NCBI RefSeq assembly: GCF_946480385.1
Contig: NZ_CAMLJP010000042.1
Span: 1 to 46,688 of the forward strand
DNA from: an uncultured Azospirillum sp.
GTDB taxonomy: Bacteria > Pseudomonadota > Alphaproteobacteria > Azospirillales > Azospirillaceae
Direction: 5' to 3'
DNA length: 46,688 nucleotides
Part shown: positions 18,370 to 28,034 of the stretch, one piece after another
How the letters are laid out: the number at the start of each line of letters is the position of its first letter
Position numbering within the stretch: position 1 is the first letter of the stretch
Notes under the pieces: generated by a model
Told to the model about the DNA's origin: nothing
What the model saw: only the letters and a program-made list of their open reading frames with translations
Databases searched by the model: none
Made by a program: the position numbers and the translations under genes

Positions 18370-19962
18370 TCACACTCCGCCAAATCCCCTCTCCCCACCG
18401 GGGAGCGGGCTAGGGTGAGGGGGGAGCGCGGCGGGAGCTTTGGGAACAACACGCAGTGTTTCCACCTCCCCCACGGCCGGCAGATAAACCGTGAAGGCGC
18501 TGCCCACCCCGACCTCGCTTTCGATGGTCAGACGGCCACGGTGGCGGTTCAGGATGTGCTTGACGATGGCGAGCCCCAGCCCGGTGCCCCCCATGGCGCG
18601 GGATCGCGCGGCGTCGACACGGTAGAAGCGTTCGGTCAGGCGGGGCAGGTGGGTGCGGGCGATGCCGTCGCCGCGGTCACGCACCGAAACCGCCACCATG
18701 GCAGTGCCGCCACGCGCCGTGCGCTTGTCCTTTGCCACACCGCCGGGCGATGGCAGGCCGGTGAAGCCCACCGCCGCACCGTCGGCCAGCGCGACGGTGA
18801 CGGTCACGTCGGTGTCTTCGCGCGTGTATTTGATCGCGTTGCTGACGAGGTTCTGGAAAACCTGGGTCAGCTGGTCCTCGTCGCCGACGACGGCAGGCAG
18901 CTCCTCCGGCGCGTCCAGACGCAGGCGGATGCGGCGCTCCGCCGCCTTCAGCTGCAGCGCGGCGATGACGTTCTCCAGCTCCTCCACCACGTCGACCCGG
19001 CCGCTGGGCGGCATATGCTCGTCCAGTTCGATGCGGGACAGCGACAGCAGGTCGTTGACCAGCCGTGTCATGCGGCTGGCCTGGTCATGCATGATCGCCA
19101 GGAAGCGGTCCTGCGCCTCCGGATCGTCGCGGGCGGGGCCGCGCAGAGTCTCGATGAAGCCCAGCAGCGAGGACAGCGGCGTGCGCAGCTCGTGGCTGGC
19201 GTTGGCGATGAAGTCGGCGCGCATCTGCTCCGACCGGCGGGCGGCGGTGACGTCGTGCAGTGTCAGGATCGCCATGCGGGCGACGGTGGGCGGGCGCGGT
19301 GCCGGTTCCTCCTCGATCTCGCCGTCCAACAGCGACGGATCGGGTTCGGGCACCAGCCGTTGGAAAGGCTTCACCTGCGCCTCGAAACTGCGCTCCACCG
19401 GGACCGGCAGCGTGAACTCGATGATGCGCGACGCACCGCCGCGCAGAACCGAATCCACCGCCTCCAGCACCGCAGGCGTGCGCAGGCAAGAGGCGAGGTC
19501 GCGGTCGACGACCTTGTCGCCGAACAGCTCCCGCGCGGTCTGGTTGGCGCGCACCACCTGCCGTTCGGCATCCATCAGCAGCAGCGGGGCGGGCAGGGCG
19601 TCGATCACCGCCTCGTCGGCGTCGAGCTGCAGCCGCACGCTCTCGGCCCGGCGCAGGCCGACCCGGTGCAGCCGGCCGATGGTGGCGGCCAGCGCCTTCA
19701 GGGCGGGTGGCGTGCCGGCCGGGGCCAGCGGCTCGTCGGTCTCAGCCAGCCGGGCGGCGTAGTCGGTCATCGCATCGGCATCGCTGCGGTAGGTGCGCAG
19801 GACCAGGAGCGCGCCCACCAGCGCCGCAGCGCCCGCCACCAGCGCCAGCCCGCCATGCAGCGCCCCGGCATGGACCGCCCAGGCGAGCACAGCGGCCATC
19901 GGCACCAGCATCAGCAGGATCGCGGTCAACAGCGGAACGGGCGGCAACGCCTTCGGGCGCAT
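18370..19962 (-). CDS. phoR: Phosphate sensor histidine kinase PhoR
   Basis: Membrane sensor kinase that phosphorylates PhoB when phosphate is scarce. The 530-residue protein has two N-terminal helices (about 8-28 and 33-52), a PAS-like domain near 105-210, a dimerisation/phosphoacceptor domain with H-box FIANASHELRTPLSSLLG, and an ATPase domain with N-box NLVSNAIKY, G1 DRGDGIA and G2 GGTGLGLAIVKH. ATG at 19962 is the first start with family-like sequence; no good ribosome site is seen. The final ~17 residues (PPHPSPLPGGERGFGGV) are encoded by an intergenic repeat. It is upstream of pstS on the same strand. Confidence 0.95.
   Translation of the reverse strand: MRPKALPPVPLLTAILLMLVPMAAVLAWAVHAGALHGGLALVAGAAALVGALLVLRTYRSDADAMTDYAARLAETDEPLAPAGTPPALKALAATIGRLHRVGLRRAESVRLQLDADEAVIDALPAPLLLMDAERQVVRANQTARELFGDKVVDRDLASCLRTPAVLEAVDSVLRGGASRIIEFTLPVPVERSFEAQVKPFQRLVPEPDPSLLDGEIEEEPAPRPPTVARMAILTLHDVTAARRSEQMRADFIANASHELRTPLSSLLGFIETLRGPARDDPEAQDRFLAIMHDQASRMTRLVNDLLSLSRIELDEHMPPSGRVDVVEELENVIAALQLKAAERRIRLRLDAPEELPAVVGDEDQLTQVFQNLVSNAIKYTREDTDVTVTVALADGAAVGFTGLPSPGGVAKDKRTARGGTAMVAVSVRDRGDGIARTHLPRLTERFYRVDAARSRAMGGTGLGLAIVKHILNRHRGRLTIESEVGVGSAFTVYLPAVGEVETLRVVPKAPAALPPHPSPLPGGERGFGGV
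18383..18425. repeat. Intergenic palindromic repeat, copy 3, overlapping phoR
   Basis: A single half-unit of the repeat family, with the CTCCCCACCGGGGAG hairpin and a GGGTGAGGGG arm. It lies inside the 3' end of phoR, so the repeat has become coding sequence. Confidence 0.75.
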
Positions 19963-20060
19963 GGGGTCGGCACCGGGTTCGAGTATGGAGAGGGGCGGGC
20001 AGCGTGACGGTCGGTCCTTCTGCACGGCCCTTCTACACCATCGTCGCGCACACCGCGCGA

Positions 20061-20078
20061 CGGTCATAAAAGATTCAT
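20061..20078 (+). promoter_or_regulatory. Degenerate Pho-box-like site
   Basis: CGGTCATAAAAGATTCAT resembles two spaced CTGTCAT elements (6 of 7 and 4 of 7). It lies in the 174-bp gap between phoR and the divergent XRE gene and reads toward the latter. It may be chance. Confidence 0.3.
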
Positions 20079-20101
20079 GGGCATGACAATGCGGTGGATC
20101 G

Positions 20102-20130
20102 TTGACTCCACTATCCTGGATTAGCATTCT
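20102..20130 (+). promoter_or_regulatory. Possible promoter of the XRE gene
   Basis: TTGACT (20102-20107) and CATTCT (20125-20130) are 17 bp apart. Transcription would begin at about the ATG (20137), which also lacks a ribosome-binding site, so the message may be leaderless. Confidence 0.35.
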
Positions 20131-20136
20131 ACCTTC

Positions 20137-20742
20137 ATGGAAAACGCCGGAAACGATATCGACAGCCGCCTCGCCACCCGGTTGCGCGCCCTGCGGGCGG
20201 ATCGGGGCCTGACTCTGGACGGGTTGGCCGAACGCTCGGGCGTCAGCCGCTCGATGATCTCGCTGGTGGAGCGGGGGGAGAGCAGCCCGACGGCCTCCGT
20301 GCTCGACCGGCTCGCGGCCGGGCTGGGGGTGACGTTGGCGGCCTTGTTCGCGGAGGCCGAGCGCGACGACGCCAGCCCGGTCGCCCGCCGCGCCGACCAG
20401 ATCGCCTGGGCCGACCCCGCCACCGGCTATCGCCGCCGCAACCTGTCGCCGCCGGGCTATCCGTCGCCGATCGAACTGGTGGAGGTGGAGCTGCCGCCGG
20501 GCACCCGCGTCTCCTACGACAGCGGCAACCGCGCCGCCACGGTGGAGCAGCAGGTCTATCTGCTGGACGGCACCATCGAACTGACGGTGGGAGACGTCAC
20601 GCACCGGCTGTCCACCGGCGACTGCCTTGCCATGCGGCTCGACCGGCCGACCGGCTTCCACAACCCGACCGACCGGGCCGCCCGCTACATCGTGGCGCTG
20701 ACCACCGACGGGCGCCCTGCTTTAAACGCCGTTAAACGCTGA
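20137..20742 (+). CDS. XRE-family transcription factor with cupin domain
   Basis: A 201-residue regulator. The N-terminal helix-turn-helix (about 10-65) includes LAERSGVSRSMISLVERGESSPT, a textbook XRE recognition motif. The C-terminal half (about 105-195) is a small beta-barrel cupin with PPGTRVSYDS, QQVYLLDGTIELTVGD and HRLSTGDCLAM. Such proteins often respond to a small metabolite and regulate neighbours. The GNAT gene starts 12 bp later with AAAGGAG in between, so the two form an operon. The target and ligand are unknown. Confidence 0.92.
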   Translation: MENAGNDIDSRLATRLRALRADRGLTLDGLAERSGVSRSMISLVERGESSPTASVLDRLAAGLGVTLAALFAEAERDDASPVARRADQIAWADPATGYRRRNLSPPGYPSPIELVEVELPPGTRVSYDSGNRAATVEQQVYLLDGTIELTVGDVTHRLSTGDCLAMRLDRPTGFHNPTDRAARYIVALTTDGRPALNAVKR

Positions 20743-20754
20743 AAGGAGCATGCG

Positions 20755-21324
20755 ATGGACAGTGCCTGCCTTGACTCCGGCCGGCGGGGTGAGGAGAACG
20801 GAACCGACGCCGTGACGGTGCGCGTGCTGTCTTCCGCGGAGGCTCGCGCAGCCGTTCCGGGGTTGGCCGACGTGCTGCTGGACTGCGTTGAAGGCGGCGC
20901 GTCGGTCAGCTTCATGGCGCCGCTCGACCGCGCCACCGCCGAAGCCTTCTGGGGCCAAGTGGTGGCCGGGGTGGAGCAGGGGGAGCGCATCCTGTTGGCG
21001 GCGGAGGACGGGGAGGGCGTGCTGGGCACCGTCCAGCTGGTGGTCGGCCAGCCGCCGAACCAGCCGCACCGCGCCGACCTGTCCAAGATGCTGGTCCACC
21101 GCCGCGCCCGCCGCCGGGGCGTCGGCGCCGCCCTGATGCGAGCGGCCGAGGAAGCCGGCCGCACCGCCGGCAAGACCCTGCTGGTGCTGGACACCGCCTC
21201 GCCCGAGGCCGAACGCCTGTACGAGCGCGCCGGCTGGGTGAAGGTCGGCGTCATCCCGGACTACGCCCTGTGGCCGCAGGGTGGGCTCTGCGACACGACG
21301 TACTTTTACAAGGCGCTGGGGTGA
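20755..21324 (+). CDS. GNAT family N-acetyltransferase
   Basis: A 189-residue acetyl-CoA-dependent acetyltransferase. The acetyl-CoA pyrophosphate loop is in LSKMLVHRRARRRGVGAALM (the R/Q-x-x-G-x-G/A motif as RRRGVG), followed by a strand ending in LVLDTASPEAERLYERAGW, the usual C-terminal GNAT signature. AAAGGAG is 6 bp before the ATG. It is co-transcribed with the XRE-cupin regulator, suggesting that regulator controls it. The substrate is unknown. It converges on the malic enzyme gene across a long inverted repeat. Confidence 0.93.
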   Translation: MDSACLDSGRRGEENGTDAVTVRVLSSAEARAAVPGLADVLLDCVEGGASVSFMAPLDRATAEAFWGQVVAGVEQGERILLAAEDGEGVLGTVQLVVGQPPNQPHRADLSKMLVHRRARRRGVGAALMRAAEEAGRTAGKTLLVLDTASPEAERLYERAGWVKVGVIPDYALWPQGGLCDTTYFYKALG

Positions 21325-21504
21325 GGGTATTCCCTTGACGCCCTCTCCCGTCCCGGGAGAGGGAGGGGACCCGCGCCGTAGGCGTGGGGAGGGTGAGGGG
21401 TGATCCAAGCATCCCGAACCGCATGGTTCCTCGGATCACCCCTCACCCTTCCCAAGCTTCGCTTGGGCCCCTTCCCTCTCCCGGGGCGGGAGAGGGGAAT
21501 ATCC
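21325..21504. repeat. Long inverted pair of palindromic repeats, copy 4
   Basis: A ~180-bp near-palindrome between the convergent GNAT and malic enzyme genes. The centre has a perfect 16-bp inverted repeat (GGGTGAGGGGTGATCC at 21391-21406, complement at 21433-21448). Each arm carries the same hairpin, CCCTCTCCCG...CGGGAGAGGG (21341-21363 and 21474-21496). It fills the gap and may act as a bidirectional terminator. Confidence 0.88.
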
Positions 21505-21537
21505 TCCGCAAAGAGCCGGAGGAGGGAGCGTCTCGCC

Positions 21538-23802
21538 TCACCAGGGCAGCGAATCATGCGCCGCCAGCGCTGCGGCGGTGACGATGTCGTTGACCGAGGC
21601 ACCCATGCTGACGATCTGCGCCGGCTTGTCCAAACCGATCAGCAGCGGGCCGATCATCTGGCCGCCGGCCATCTTGTTCAGCAGCTTGGCCGAGATGTTG
21701 GCGGAATGCAAGCCGGGCATGATCAGCACGTTCGCCGGACCGGACAGCCGCGAGAACGGGTAGACCCGCTTCATCAGCTGGTAATCCAACGCCACGTCGG
21801 CCGACATCTCGCCGTCATACTCGAAATCGACCCGGCGGCTGTCGAGGATCGACAGGGCTTCCCGCAGAGGATCGGTGTTCGGGTGCGGCGTCTGGCCGAA
21901 GTTGGAGAAGGACAGCATCGCGATCCGCGGCTCGTGCCCCATCTGCCGGGCCTTGGCCGCGGCACCGACGGCGATGTCGGCCAGCGTCTTGCCGTCGGGG
22001 CGGACATGGACGGTGGTGTCGGCGATGAAGACGGTGCGGCTGCGGGTGATGAACAGGTGCAGGCCGAACACCGGCTCGCTCGCCTTCGGGTCGATGACGC
22101 GGCGGATTTCCTCGTAGGCGACGCCGAAGCTGCGGGTCAGGCCGGTCACCATGGCGTGGGCGTCGCCCTGCGCCACCATGCAGGCGGCGAAGACGTTGCG
22201 GTCCTGGTTGACCATCCGCTGGCAGTCGCGCAGCAGGGCGCCCTTGCGCTGCAGGCGGCGGTACAGGTGGTCGGCATAGCGCCGGTTGGCGTCCGACAGG
22301 CGGGCGTTGTGGATCTCGAACTGGATGTGCGGCTGGCCCATCGCCGCCAGCTGTTCCTTGATGACCTCCTCGCGGCCGATCAGAACCGGGATGCCATACC
22401 CGTGAGCACGGAAGGCCATGGCGGCGCGGATCGTCCGCTCCTCCTCGCCCTCGGCGAAGACGACGCGGCGCGGGTTGGTCCGCACCTTCTCCAGGATCAG
22501 TTCCAGGCTGTCGGCGGTCGGGTCCAGGCGGGTGCGCAGGGAATGCTTGTAGCTGGTCAGGTCGAGGATCGGCTTGCGCGCCACGCCGCTTTCCATCGCC
22601 GCCTGGGCGACGGCGGCCGGCACGGTGACGATCAGGCGCGGATCGAAGGGCACCGGGATGATGTAGTCCGGGCCATAGCGCAGCCGGCGCCCGGAATAGG
22701 CGGCATCGACCTCGTCCGGCACATCCTCGCGCGCCAATGCTGCCAGCGCCTTGGCGGCGGCCACCTTCATCGCCTCGTTGATGGTGGTGGCGCGGACGTC
22801 CAGTGCGCCGCGGAACAGATAGGGGAAGCCCAGGACGTTGTTGACCTGGTTCGGATAGTCCGACCGCCCGGTCGCCACGATGGCGTCGCTGCGCACCGCC
22901 TTGACCTCTTCCGGGGTGATCTCCGGATCCGGATTGGCGAGAGCGAAGATGATCGGCTTGGCCGCCATCGACTTCACCATCTCCGGCGTCATGGCGCCCT
23001 TGGCCGACAGGCCGACGAACACGTCGGAGCCGGCCACCGCCTCTTCCAGCGTGCGCTTGTCGGTGTCGACGGCGAAGGACGACTTCCACTGGTTCATGCC
23101 GTTGGTGCGGCCGCGATAGACCACGCCCTTGGTGTCGCACAGGATGATGTTTTCACGTGAAACACCCATCGTGCAGAACAGCTCGGCGCAGGCGATGCCC
23201 GCCGCGCCGGCGCCGTTCACCACCATCTTGACCTCTTCGATCTTGCGGCCGGTGATGTCGCAGGCGTTGATCAGGCCGGCGGCGGCGATGATCGCGGTGC
23301 CATGCTGGTCGTCATGGAAGACCGGGATGTCCAGCAGCTCGCGCAGCCGCTCCTCGATGATGAAGCAGTCGGGGGCCTTGATGTCTTCCAGGTTGATGCC
23401 GCCGAAGCTGGGGCCGAGGAAGCGCACGCAGTTGACGAACTCGTCCACATCGCGGGTGTCGACCTCCAGGTCGATGCCATCGACGTCGGCGAAGCGCTTG
23501 AACAGCACCGCCTTGCCTTCCATCACCGGCTTGCCGGCGAGCGCGCCGAGGTCGCCCAGGCCCAGCACCGCCGTGCCGTTGGAGATGATGGCGACGATGT
23601 TGCCCTTGGCCGTGTAATCATAGGCGAGGGACGGATCCTCGGCGATGCGCAGGCAGGGCACGGCGACGCCGGGCGAATAGGCCAGCGCCAGATCGCGCTG
23701 GGTCGTCAGCGGCTTGGTCGGGGTGATTTCCAGCTTGCCGGGCCGGCCGCTGGAATGCAGCAGCAGGGCCTCTTCGTCGGTGACGCGCTTGGTGTCGGAC
23801 AT
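21538..23802 (-). CDS. maeB: NADP-dependent malic enzyme with phosphotransacetylase-like domain
   Basis: Converts malate to pyruvate and CO2 with NADP+ reduction. The 754-residue protein is the MaeB type: a malic enzyme half (about 1-430) with AYSPGVAVPCL, the metal/substrate region DDQHGTAI and nucleotide-binding VNGAGAAGIACAELF, fused to a phosphotransacetylase-like half (about 440-754) with VFAEGEEERTIRAA and LIMPGLHSANISAKLL. In characterised MaeB proteins this half is regulatory (acetyl-CoA inhibition), not catalytic. ATG at 23802 (MSDTKRVTDEEALLLH) has GAGGAA about 10 bp upstream; the open frame reaches further without support. A parS-like palindrome is embedded at 23149-23164. Confidence 0.96.
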   Translation of the reverse strand: MSDTKRVTDEEALLLHSSGRPGKLEITPTKPLTTQRDLALAYSPGVAVPCLRIAEDPSLAYDYTAKGNIVAIISNGTAVLGLGDLGALAGKPVMEGKAVLFKRFADVDGIDLEVDTRDVDEFVNCVRFLGPSFGGINLEDIKAPDCFIIEERLRELLDIPVFHDDQHGTAIIAAAGLINACDITGRKIEEVKMVVNGAGAAGIACAELFCTMGVSRENIILCDTKGVVYRGRTNGMNQWKSSFAVDTDKRTLEEAVAGSDVFVGLSAKGAMTPEMVKSMAAKPIIFALANPDPEITPEEVKAVRSDAIVATGRSDYPNQVNNVLGFPYLFRGALDVRATTINEAMKVAAAKALAALAREDVPDEVDAAYSGRRLRYGPDYIIPVPFDPRLIVTVPAAVAQAAMESGVARKPILDLTSYKHSLRTRLDPTADSLELILEKVRTNPRRVVFAEGEEERTIRAAMAFRAHGYGIPVLIGREEVIKEQLAAMGQPHIQFEIHNARLSDANRRYADHLYRRLQRKGALLRDCQRMVNQDRNVFAACMVAQGDAHAMVTGLTRSFGVAYEEIRRVIDPKASEPVFGLHLFITRSRTVFIADTTVHVRPDGKTLADIAVGAAAKARQMGHEPRIAMLSFSNFGQTPHPNTDPLREALSILDSRRVDFEYDGEMSADVALDYQLMKRVYPFSRLSGPANVLIMPGLHSANISAKLLNKMAGGQMIGPLLIGLDKPAQIVSMGASVNDIVTAAALAAHDSLPW
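23149..23164. promoter_or_regulatory. parS: parS site 1 (inside maeB)
   Basis: Core TTTCACGTGAAA is perfect; the full 16-mer matches the consensus TGTTTCACGTGAAACA at 14 of 16. It is an expected ParB-binding site, encoding VSREN in maeB. Confidence 0.8.
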
Positions 23803-24108
23803 GGATGTCGTGTTCCTCAACGGAGTGCTGATGCCCGTCGGTCTTCGTTGTTGCCTTTTGTGCGGTGCGCTGCCGACGGTGGGGCCGCGATGGTATACGC
23901 CGCACGCGCAACTCGCCAAGTCTCCATTGCCCGCTTTTTGTACGAATCATGCATTTTTTTGACGATTGGCGACACATCCAGTTTGCTGCACGTCCTATCT
24001 GATCCGCTCGCCTTGCATGACCGTGGCCGTTGGGGAGGCCCGGCGCCGGCTGGTATCATGCGGTGCGGAACACAACCGACGCTCTAAGCCCCTCCCGGAG
24101 CCGCCATC
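23803..24108. other. 306-bp gap between divergent maeB and MFS gene
   Basis: Holds the promoter region of maeB and of the MFS transporter gene. Apart from the maeB promoter candidate I see no gene, no strong hairpin and no repeat. TTGACG at 23959 has no suitable -10 partner. Confidence 0.6.
23892..23919 (-). promoter_or_regulatory. Candidate promoter of maeB
   Basis: On the minus strand TTGGCG (-35) and TATACC (-10) are 16 bp apart, each matching 4 of 6 consensus bases. This would give a leader of about 80 bases. Confidence 0.4.
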
Positions 24109-25428
24109 TTGTCCCTGGACCCCAAATCTGCGGCCCCCAAATCTGCGGCTCCCACCGCGCTGACGCCGGACGAACGCCGCATCACGCTGGTGATTGCGGC
24201 GGTGCAGTTCATCAACATCCTCGATTTCATGATGGTGATGCCGCTCGGTCCCGACTTCGCCCGGGCGCTGGACATCCCGGCAGCGCACATCGGCTATATC
24301 GGCGGTAGCTATACCGCCGCCGCGGCCTTGGCCGGATTGATCGGCTCGATGCTGCTCGACCGGTTCGACCGCCGCCGGGCGCTCGCCGTCGCCATGGCCG
24401 GGCTGATCGTCTCGACCGCGCTGGGCGGGCTTGCCTGGGACTTCCACTCCTTGCTGGCGGCGCGCGTGCTGGCAGGCCTGTTCGGCGGCCCGGCCGTCGC
24501 GGTCGCCATCGCCACGGTGACCGATCAGGTGGCGCCGCAGCGGCGGGGGCAGGCGATGGGGGCCGTCATGTCGGCCTTCTCGTTGTCGGCCATCGCCGGG
24601 GTGCCGGTGGGGCTGGAGCTGGCGCTCTATGGCGGCTGGCGGCTGCCTTTCTTCGCGGTGGCCTTTGCCGGCCTGATCGTCGCCGTGGCCGCCATCGCCA
24701 TCCTGCCGCCGCAGCGTGCGCATCTGGCCGCCGGTTCCGGTGCAGGGGTGAAGACGGGGGCCTGGGTGCGGATGACGGCGCTGCTGTCGCGCCGCAAGGT
24801 CTGGCTGGCCTATGCCACCGTGGCACTGGTGCAGGTCCAGCAATTCATGATCGTCCCCAACATCGCCGCCTATGTGCAGGGCAATCTGGGCTTCCCGCGC
24901 GACCATCTGAGTCTGGTCTACATGACCGGCGGCACGCTGAGCTTCTTCGCCGCGCGCTGGGCCGGGCGGCTGGTCGACCGCCATGGCTCCAGCGCCGTCA
25001 CCTTCGCGGCGACGGTGGGGCTGAGCTTGGTGATCTTCTTCGCCTTCATCGGCTACCGGCCCTGGATGCCGGTGCTGGGCCTGTTCCCCTTCTTCATGAC
25101 CTTCGTCGGCATCCGCATGGTCGCCAACGGCGCAGCCTTCTCCCGCGTGCCCGACCCGCAGGAGCGCGCCGGCTTCATGGCGCTGGTATCGGCGGTGCAG
25201 CATCTCAGCTCCGCCTTCGGCGCCTTCCTATCGGCCGAGATCCTGACGAACGGCACCGACGGCCGGCTGGAGCATGTGACGACCATGGCGACCATCTCCA
25301 TCACCATCGGGCTTGCCGTGCCGCTGCTGACCCTGTGGCTGGAACGGGCGACGCGCGCGGCACCAATGCCGGCACCTGTACCGGTGATCGCCGACGCCGT
25401 GCTGGACGGGGGCGGGCAGAGCCGTTAG
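24109..25428 (+). CDS. Major facilitator superfamily transporter
   Basis: A 439-residue inner-membrane transporter with about twelve hydrophobic helices. After the first helix (VQFINILDFMMVMPLGPDFARAL, typical of the drug/sugar efflux DHA1-like group) comes the loop LLDRFDRRRAL, the MFS loop 2-3 motif in a variant form. No ATG exists before the first helix, so TTG at 24109 is the likely start, with GGAG about 10 bp upstream. Residues 4-13 contain a PKSAA pair made by a 15-bp tandem duplication (24120-24149). The substrate is unknown; drug efflux is a guess. Confidence 0.88.
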   Translation: MSLDPKSAAPKSAAPTALTPDERRITLVIAAVQFINILDFMMVMPLGPDFARALDIPAAHIGYIGGSYTAAAALAGLIGSMLLDRFDRRRALAVAMAGLIVSTALGGLAWDFHSLLAARVLAGLFGGPAVAVAIATVTDQVAPQRRGQAMGAVMSAFSLSAIAGVPVGLELALYGGWRLPFFAVAFAGLIVAVAAIAILPPQRAHLAAGSGAGVKTGAWVRMTALLSRRKVWLAYATVALVQVQQFMIVPNIAAYVQGNLGFPRDHLSLVYMTGGTLSFFAARWAGRLVDRHGSSAVTFAATVGLSLVIFFAFIGYRPWMPVLGLFPFFMTFVGIRMVANGAAFSRVPDPQERAGFMALVSAVQHLSSAFGAFLSAEILTNGTDGRLEHVTTMATISITIGLAVPLLTLWLERATRAAPMPAPVPVIADAVLDGGGQSR

Positions 25429-25467
25429 CTTGCCGCCGAACCGCAAACGACCTTCGGAATGATGCCC

Positions 25468-26187
<720 letters not shown>

Positions 26188-26229
26188 GCCGGCATCTGCC
26201 AGAGGTTCATCACCCAGAGGTCCGTTCCC

Positions 26230-26829
26230 ATGTCCGCTCCCCGCCGCTTCACCGGCGACACCCTCGTCATCGCCAGCCACAACAAGGGCAAGGTGCGCGA
26301 GATCGCCGACCTGCTCGGCCCCTATGTCGCCACCTTCACCTCGGCCGGGGAGCTGGGCCTACCCGAACCGGAAGAGACCGGGACCACCTTCATCGCCAAT
26401 GCGGAGCTGAAGGCGAAGGCCGCTGCGGCCGCCGGCCATGTGGCGCTCGCCGACGACAGCGGGCTGGTGGTGCCGGCGCTGAACGGCGATCCCGGCATCT
26501 ATTCCGCCCGCTGGGCCGGCCCGACCAAGGACTTCGCCATGGCGATGCAGAAGGTCGAGGACGGGCTTGCCGGAAAGAGCGACCGCAGCGCCTATTTCGT
26601 CTGCGCCCTGTCGCTCGCCTGGCCGGACGGCCATGTCGAGACGGTGGAGGGCCGCTGCTACGGCACGCTGGTGTGGCCGCCGCGGGGGCCGCACGGCTTC
26701 GGCTATGACCCGATGTTCCTGCCGGATGGCCACGAGCTGACCTTCGGCGAGATGGATCCGGCCAAGAAACACGAGATGAGCCACCGTGCCGACGCCTTCC
26801 GCCAGCTGGTGGAGCGGTGTTTCCAGTGA
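26230..26829 (+). CDS. rdgB: dITP/XTP pyrophosphatase RdgB
   Basis: House-cleaning nucleotidase of the HAM1 family that hydrolyses ITP, dITP and XTP so they are not built into nucleic acids. The 199-residue protein has the substrate motif [11 protein letters not shown] near the N-terminus, [15 protein letters not shown] with the catalytic Asp pair, and the C-terminal [12 protein letters not shown] and SHRADAF. AGAGG precedes the ATG by 9 bp. Its stop overlaps the GTG start of hemW. Confidence 0.97.
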   Translation: MSAPRRFTGDTLVIASHNKGKVREIADLLGPYVATFTSAGELGLPEPEETGTTFIANAELKAKAAAAAGHVALADDSGLVVPALNGDPGIYSARWAGPTKDFAMAMQKVEDGLAGKSDRSAYFVCALSLAWPDGHVETVEGRCYGTLVWPPRGPHGFGYDPMFLPDGHELTFGEMDPAKKHEMSHRADAFRQLVERCFQ

Positions 26830-28001
26830 GCGTGTCTGATCCCGGCTTCTCCGGCCCAGGTTTTGCCGTCTACGTTCACTGGCCCTTCTGCAAGTCGAAG
26901 TGTCCTTACTGCGATTTCAACAGCCATGTCCGCGAGCGGGTCGACCATGACCGCTGGCGGGCCGGGCTGCTGCGCGAACTGGACCATTACGCCGACCTGA
27001 CCGCCGGCCGCACCGTCACCTCGATCTTCTTCGGCGGCGGCACCCCGTCGCTGATGGAACCGGCCACGGTCGGCGCCATCATCGACCGCGTCGCCCAACG
27101 CTGGCAGGTCGCCGACGGGTTGGAGGTGACGCTGGAGGCCAACCCGACCTCCGTCGAAGCCGACAAGTTCCGCGCCTTCCGCAGTGCCGGGATCAACCGG
27201 GTTTCGCTGGGCATCCAGGCGCTGGACGATGCCAGCCTGAAATTCCTCGGCCGCCAGCACAATGCGGCGGAGGCGACCGGCGCCATCGAACTGGCGGCGA
27301 AGACCTTCGACCGCTTTTCCTTCGACCTGATCTATGCCCGCCCCGGCCAGACGGTGGCGGCGTGGCAGGCGGAGCTGGCGCGCGCGCTGGACTACGCCGT
27401 CGGCCATCTCTCGGTCTATCAGCTGACGATCGAGGAGGGCACCGCCTTCTATCCGCTGCATGCCCGCGGCGAACTGGTGCTCCCCGACGACGAACTGGCC
27501 GGCGACCTCTATGAGGCGACGCAGAGCCAGCTTACGGCGGCTGGGCTGCCGGCCTACGAGATTTCCAACCATGCCCGACCCGGCGAGGAAAGCCGCCACA
27601 ACCTGACCTATTGGCGCTATGGCGATTATGTCGGCATCGGTCCCGGTGCTCATGGCCGGCTGACTTTGCATGGCGAGAAGTTCGCCACCCGCGCCCATCG
27701 TGCCCCGGAAATCTGGCTGGAGCGGGTTGAGCGCGACGGCCATGGTGCCGCCGCCCCCGATCCCATCGACCGTGACGCCCGCGGCACCGAGCTGCTGATG
27801 ATGGGGCTGCGGCTGAGCGAGGGGGTGCGCCTCGACCGTCTGCTTGAGGAAAGCGGCCGGACGCTGGAGGATTTCGTCGATCCGGCGGCGCTGTCTCGCC
27901 TGATCGACGGCGGTTTCCTGACCCGCAATGCCGACCGTCTGGTTGCGACATCGGAGGGGCTACAGCGTCTGAACGCGGTGCTCAGCGCAATTCTGGCGTA
28001 A
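26826..28001 (+). CDS. hemW: Radical SAM heme chaperone HemW
   Basis: A 391-residue radical SAM protein. The cluster motif CxxxCxxC is C22-K-S-K-C26-P-Y-C29, preceded by the family-typical VYVHWPFC, and the SAM-binding glycines are in FGGGTPS. Annotated by default as a coproporphyrinogen oxidase, but the HemW branch (rdgB-hemW gene pair, [20 protein letters not shown]) is a heme-binding chaperone. The GTG at 26826 overlaps the rdgB stop as GTGA, a translational-coupling arrangement, and is preferred over GTG at 26817. Confidence 0.93.
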   Translation: MSVSDPGFSGPGFAVYVHWPFCKSKCPYCDFNSHVRERVDHDRWRAGLLRELDHYADLTAGRTVTSIFFGGGTPSLMEPATVGAIIDRVAQRWQVADGLEVTLEANPTSVEADKFRAFRSAGINRVSLGIQALDDASLKFLGRQHNAAEATGAIELAAKTFDRFSFDLIYARPGQTVAAWQAELARALDYAVGHLSVYQLTIEEGTAFYPLHARGELVLPDDELAGDLYEATQSQLTAAGLPAYEISNHARPGEESRHNLTYWRYGDYVGIGPGAHGRLTLHGEKFATRAHRAPEIWLERVERDGHGAAAPDPIDRDARGTELLMMGLRLSEGVRLDRLLEESGRTLEDFVDPAALSRLIDGGFLTRNADRLVATSEGLQRLNAVLSAILA

Positions 28002-28034
28002 GATCCCGTGTCTTCAATGGGGAAAGGGCAGGGG

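Noticed and set aside
19965..19990. GGTTCGAGT resembling a tRNA T-loop upstream of phoR
   Set aside because: No acceptor, D or anticodon stems can be drawn around it.
23959..23964. TTGACG as a -35 element for the MFS gene
   Set aside because: No -10-like hexamer lies 15-19 bp downstream.
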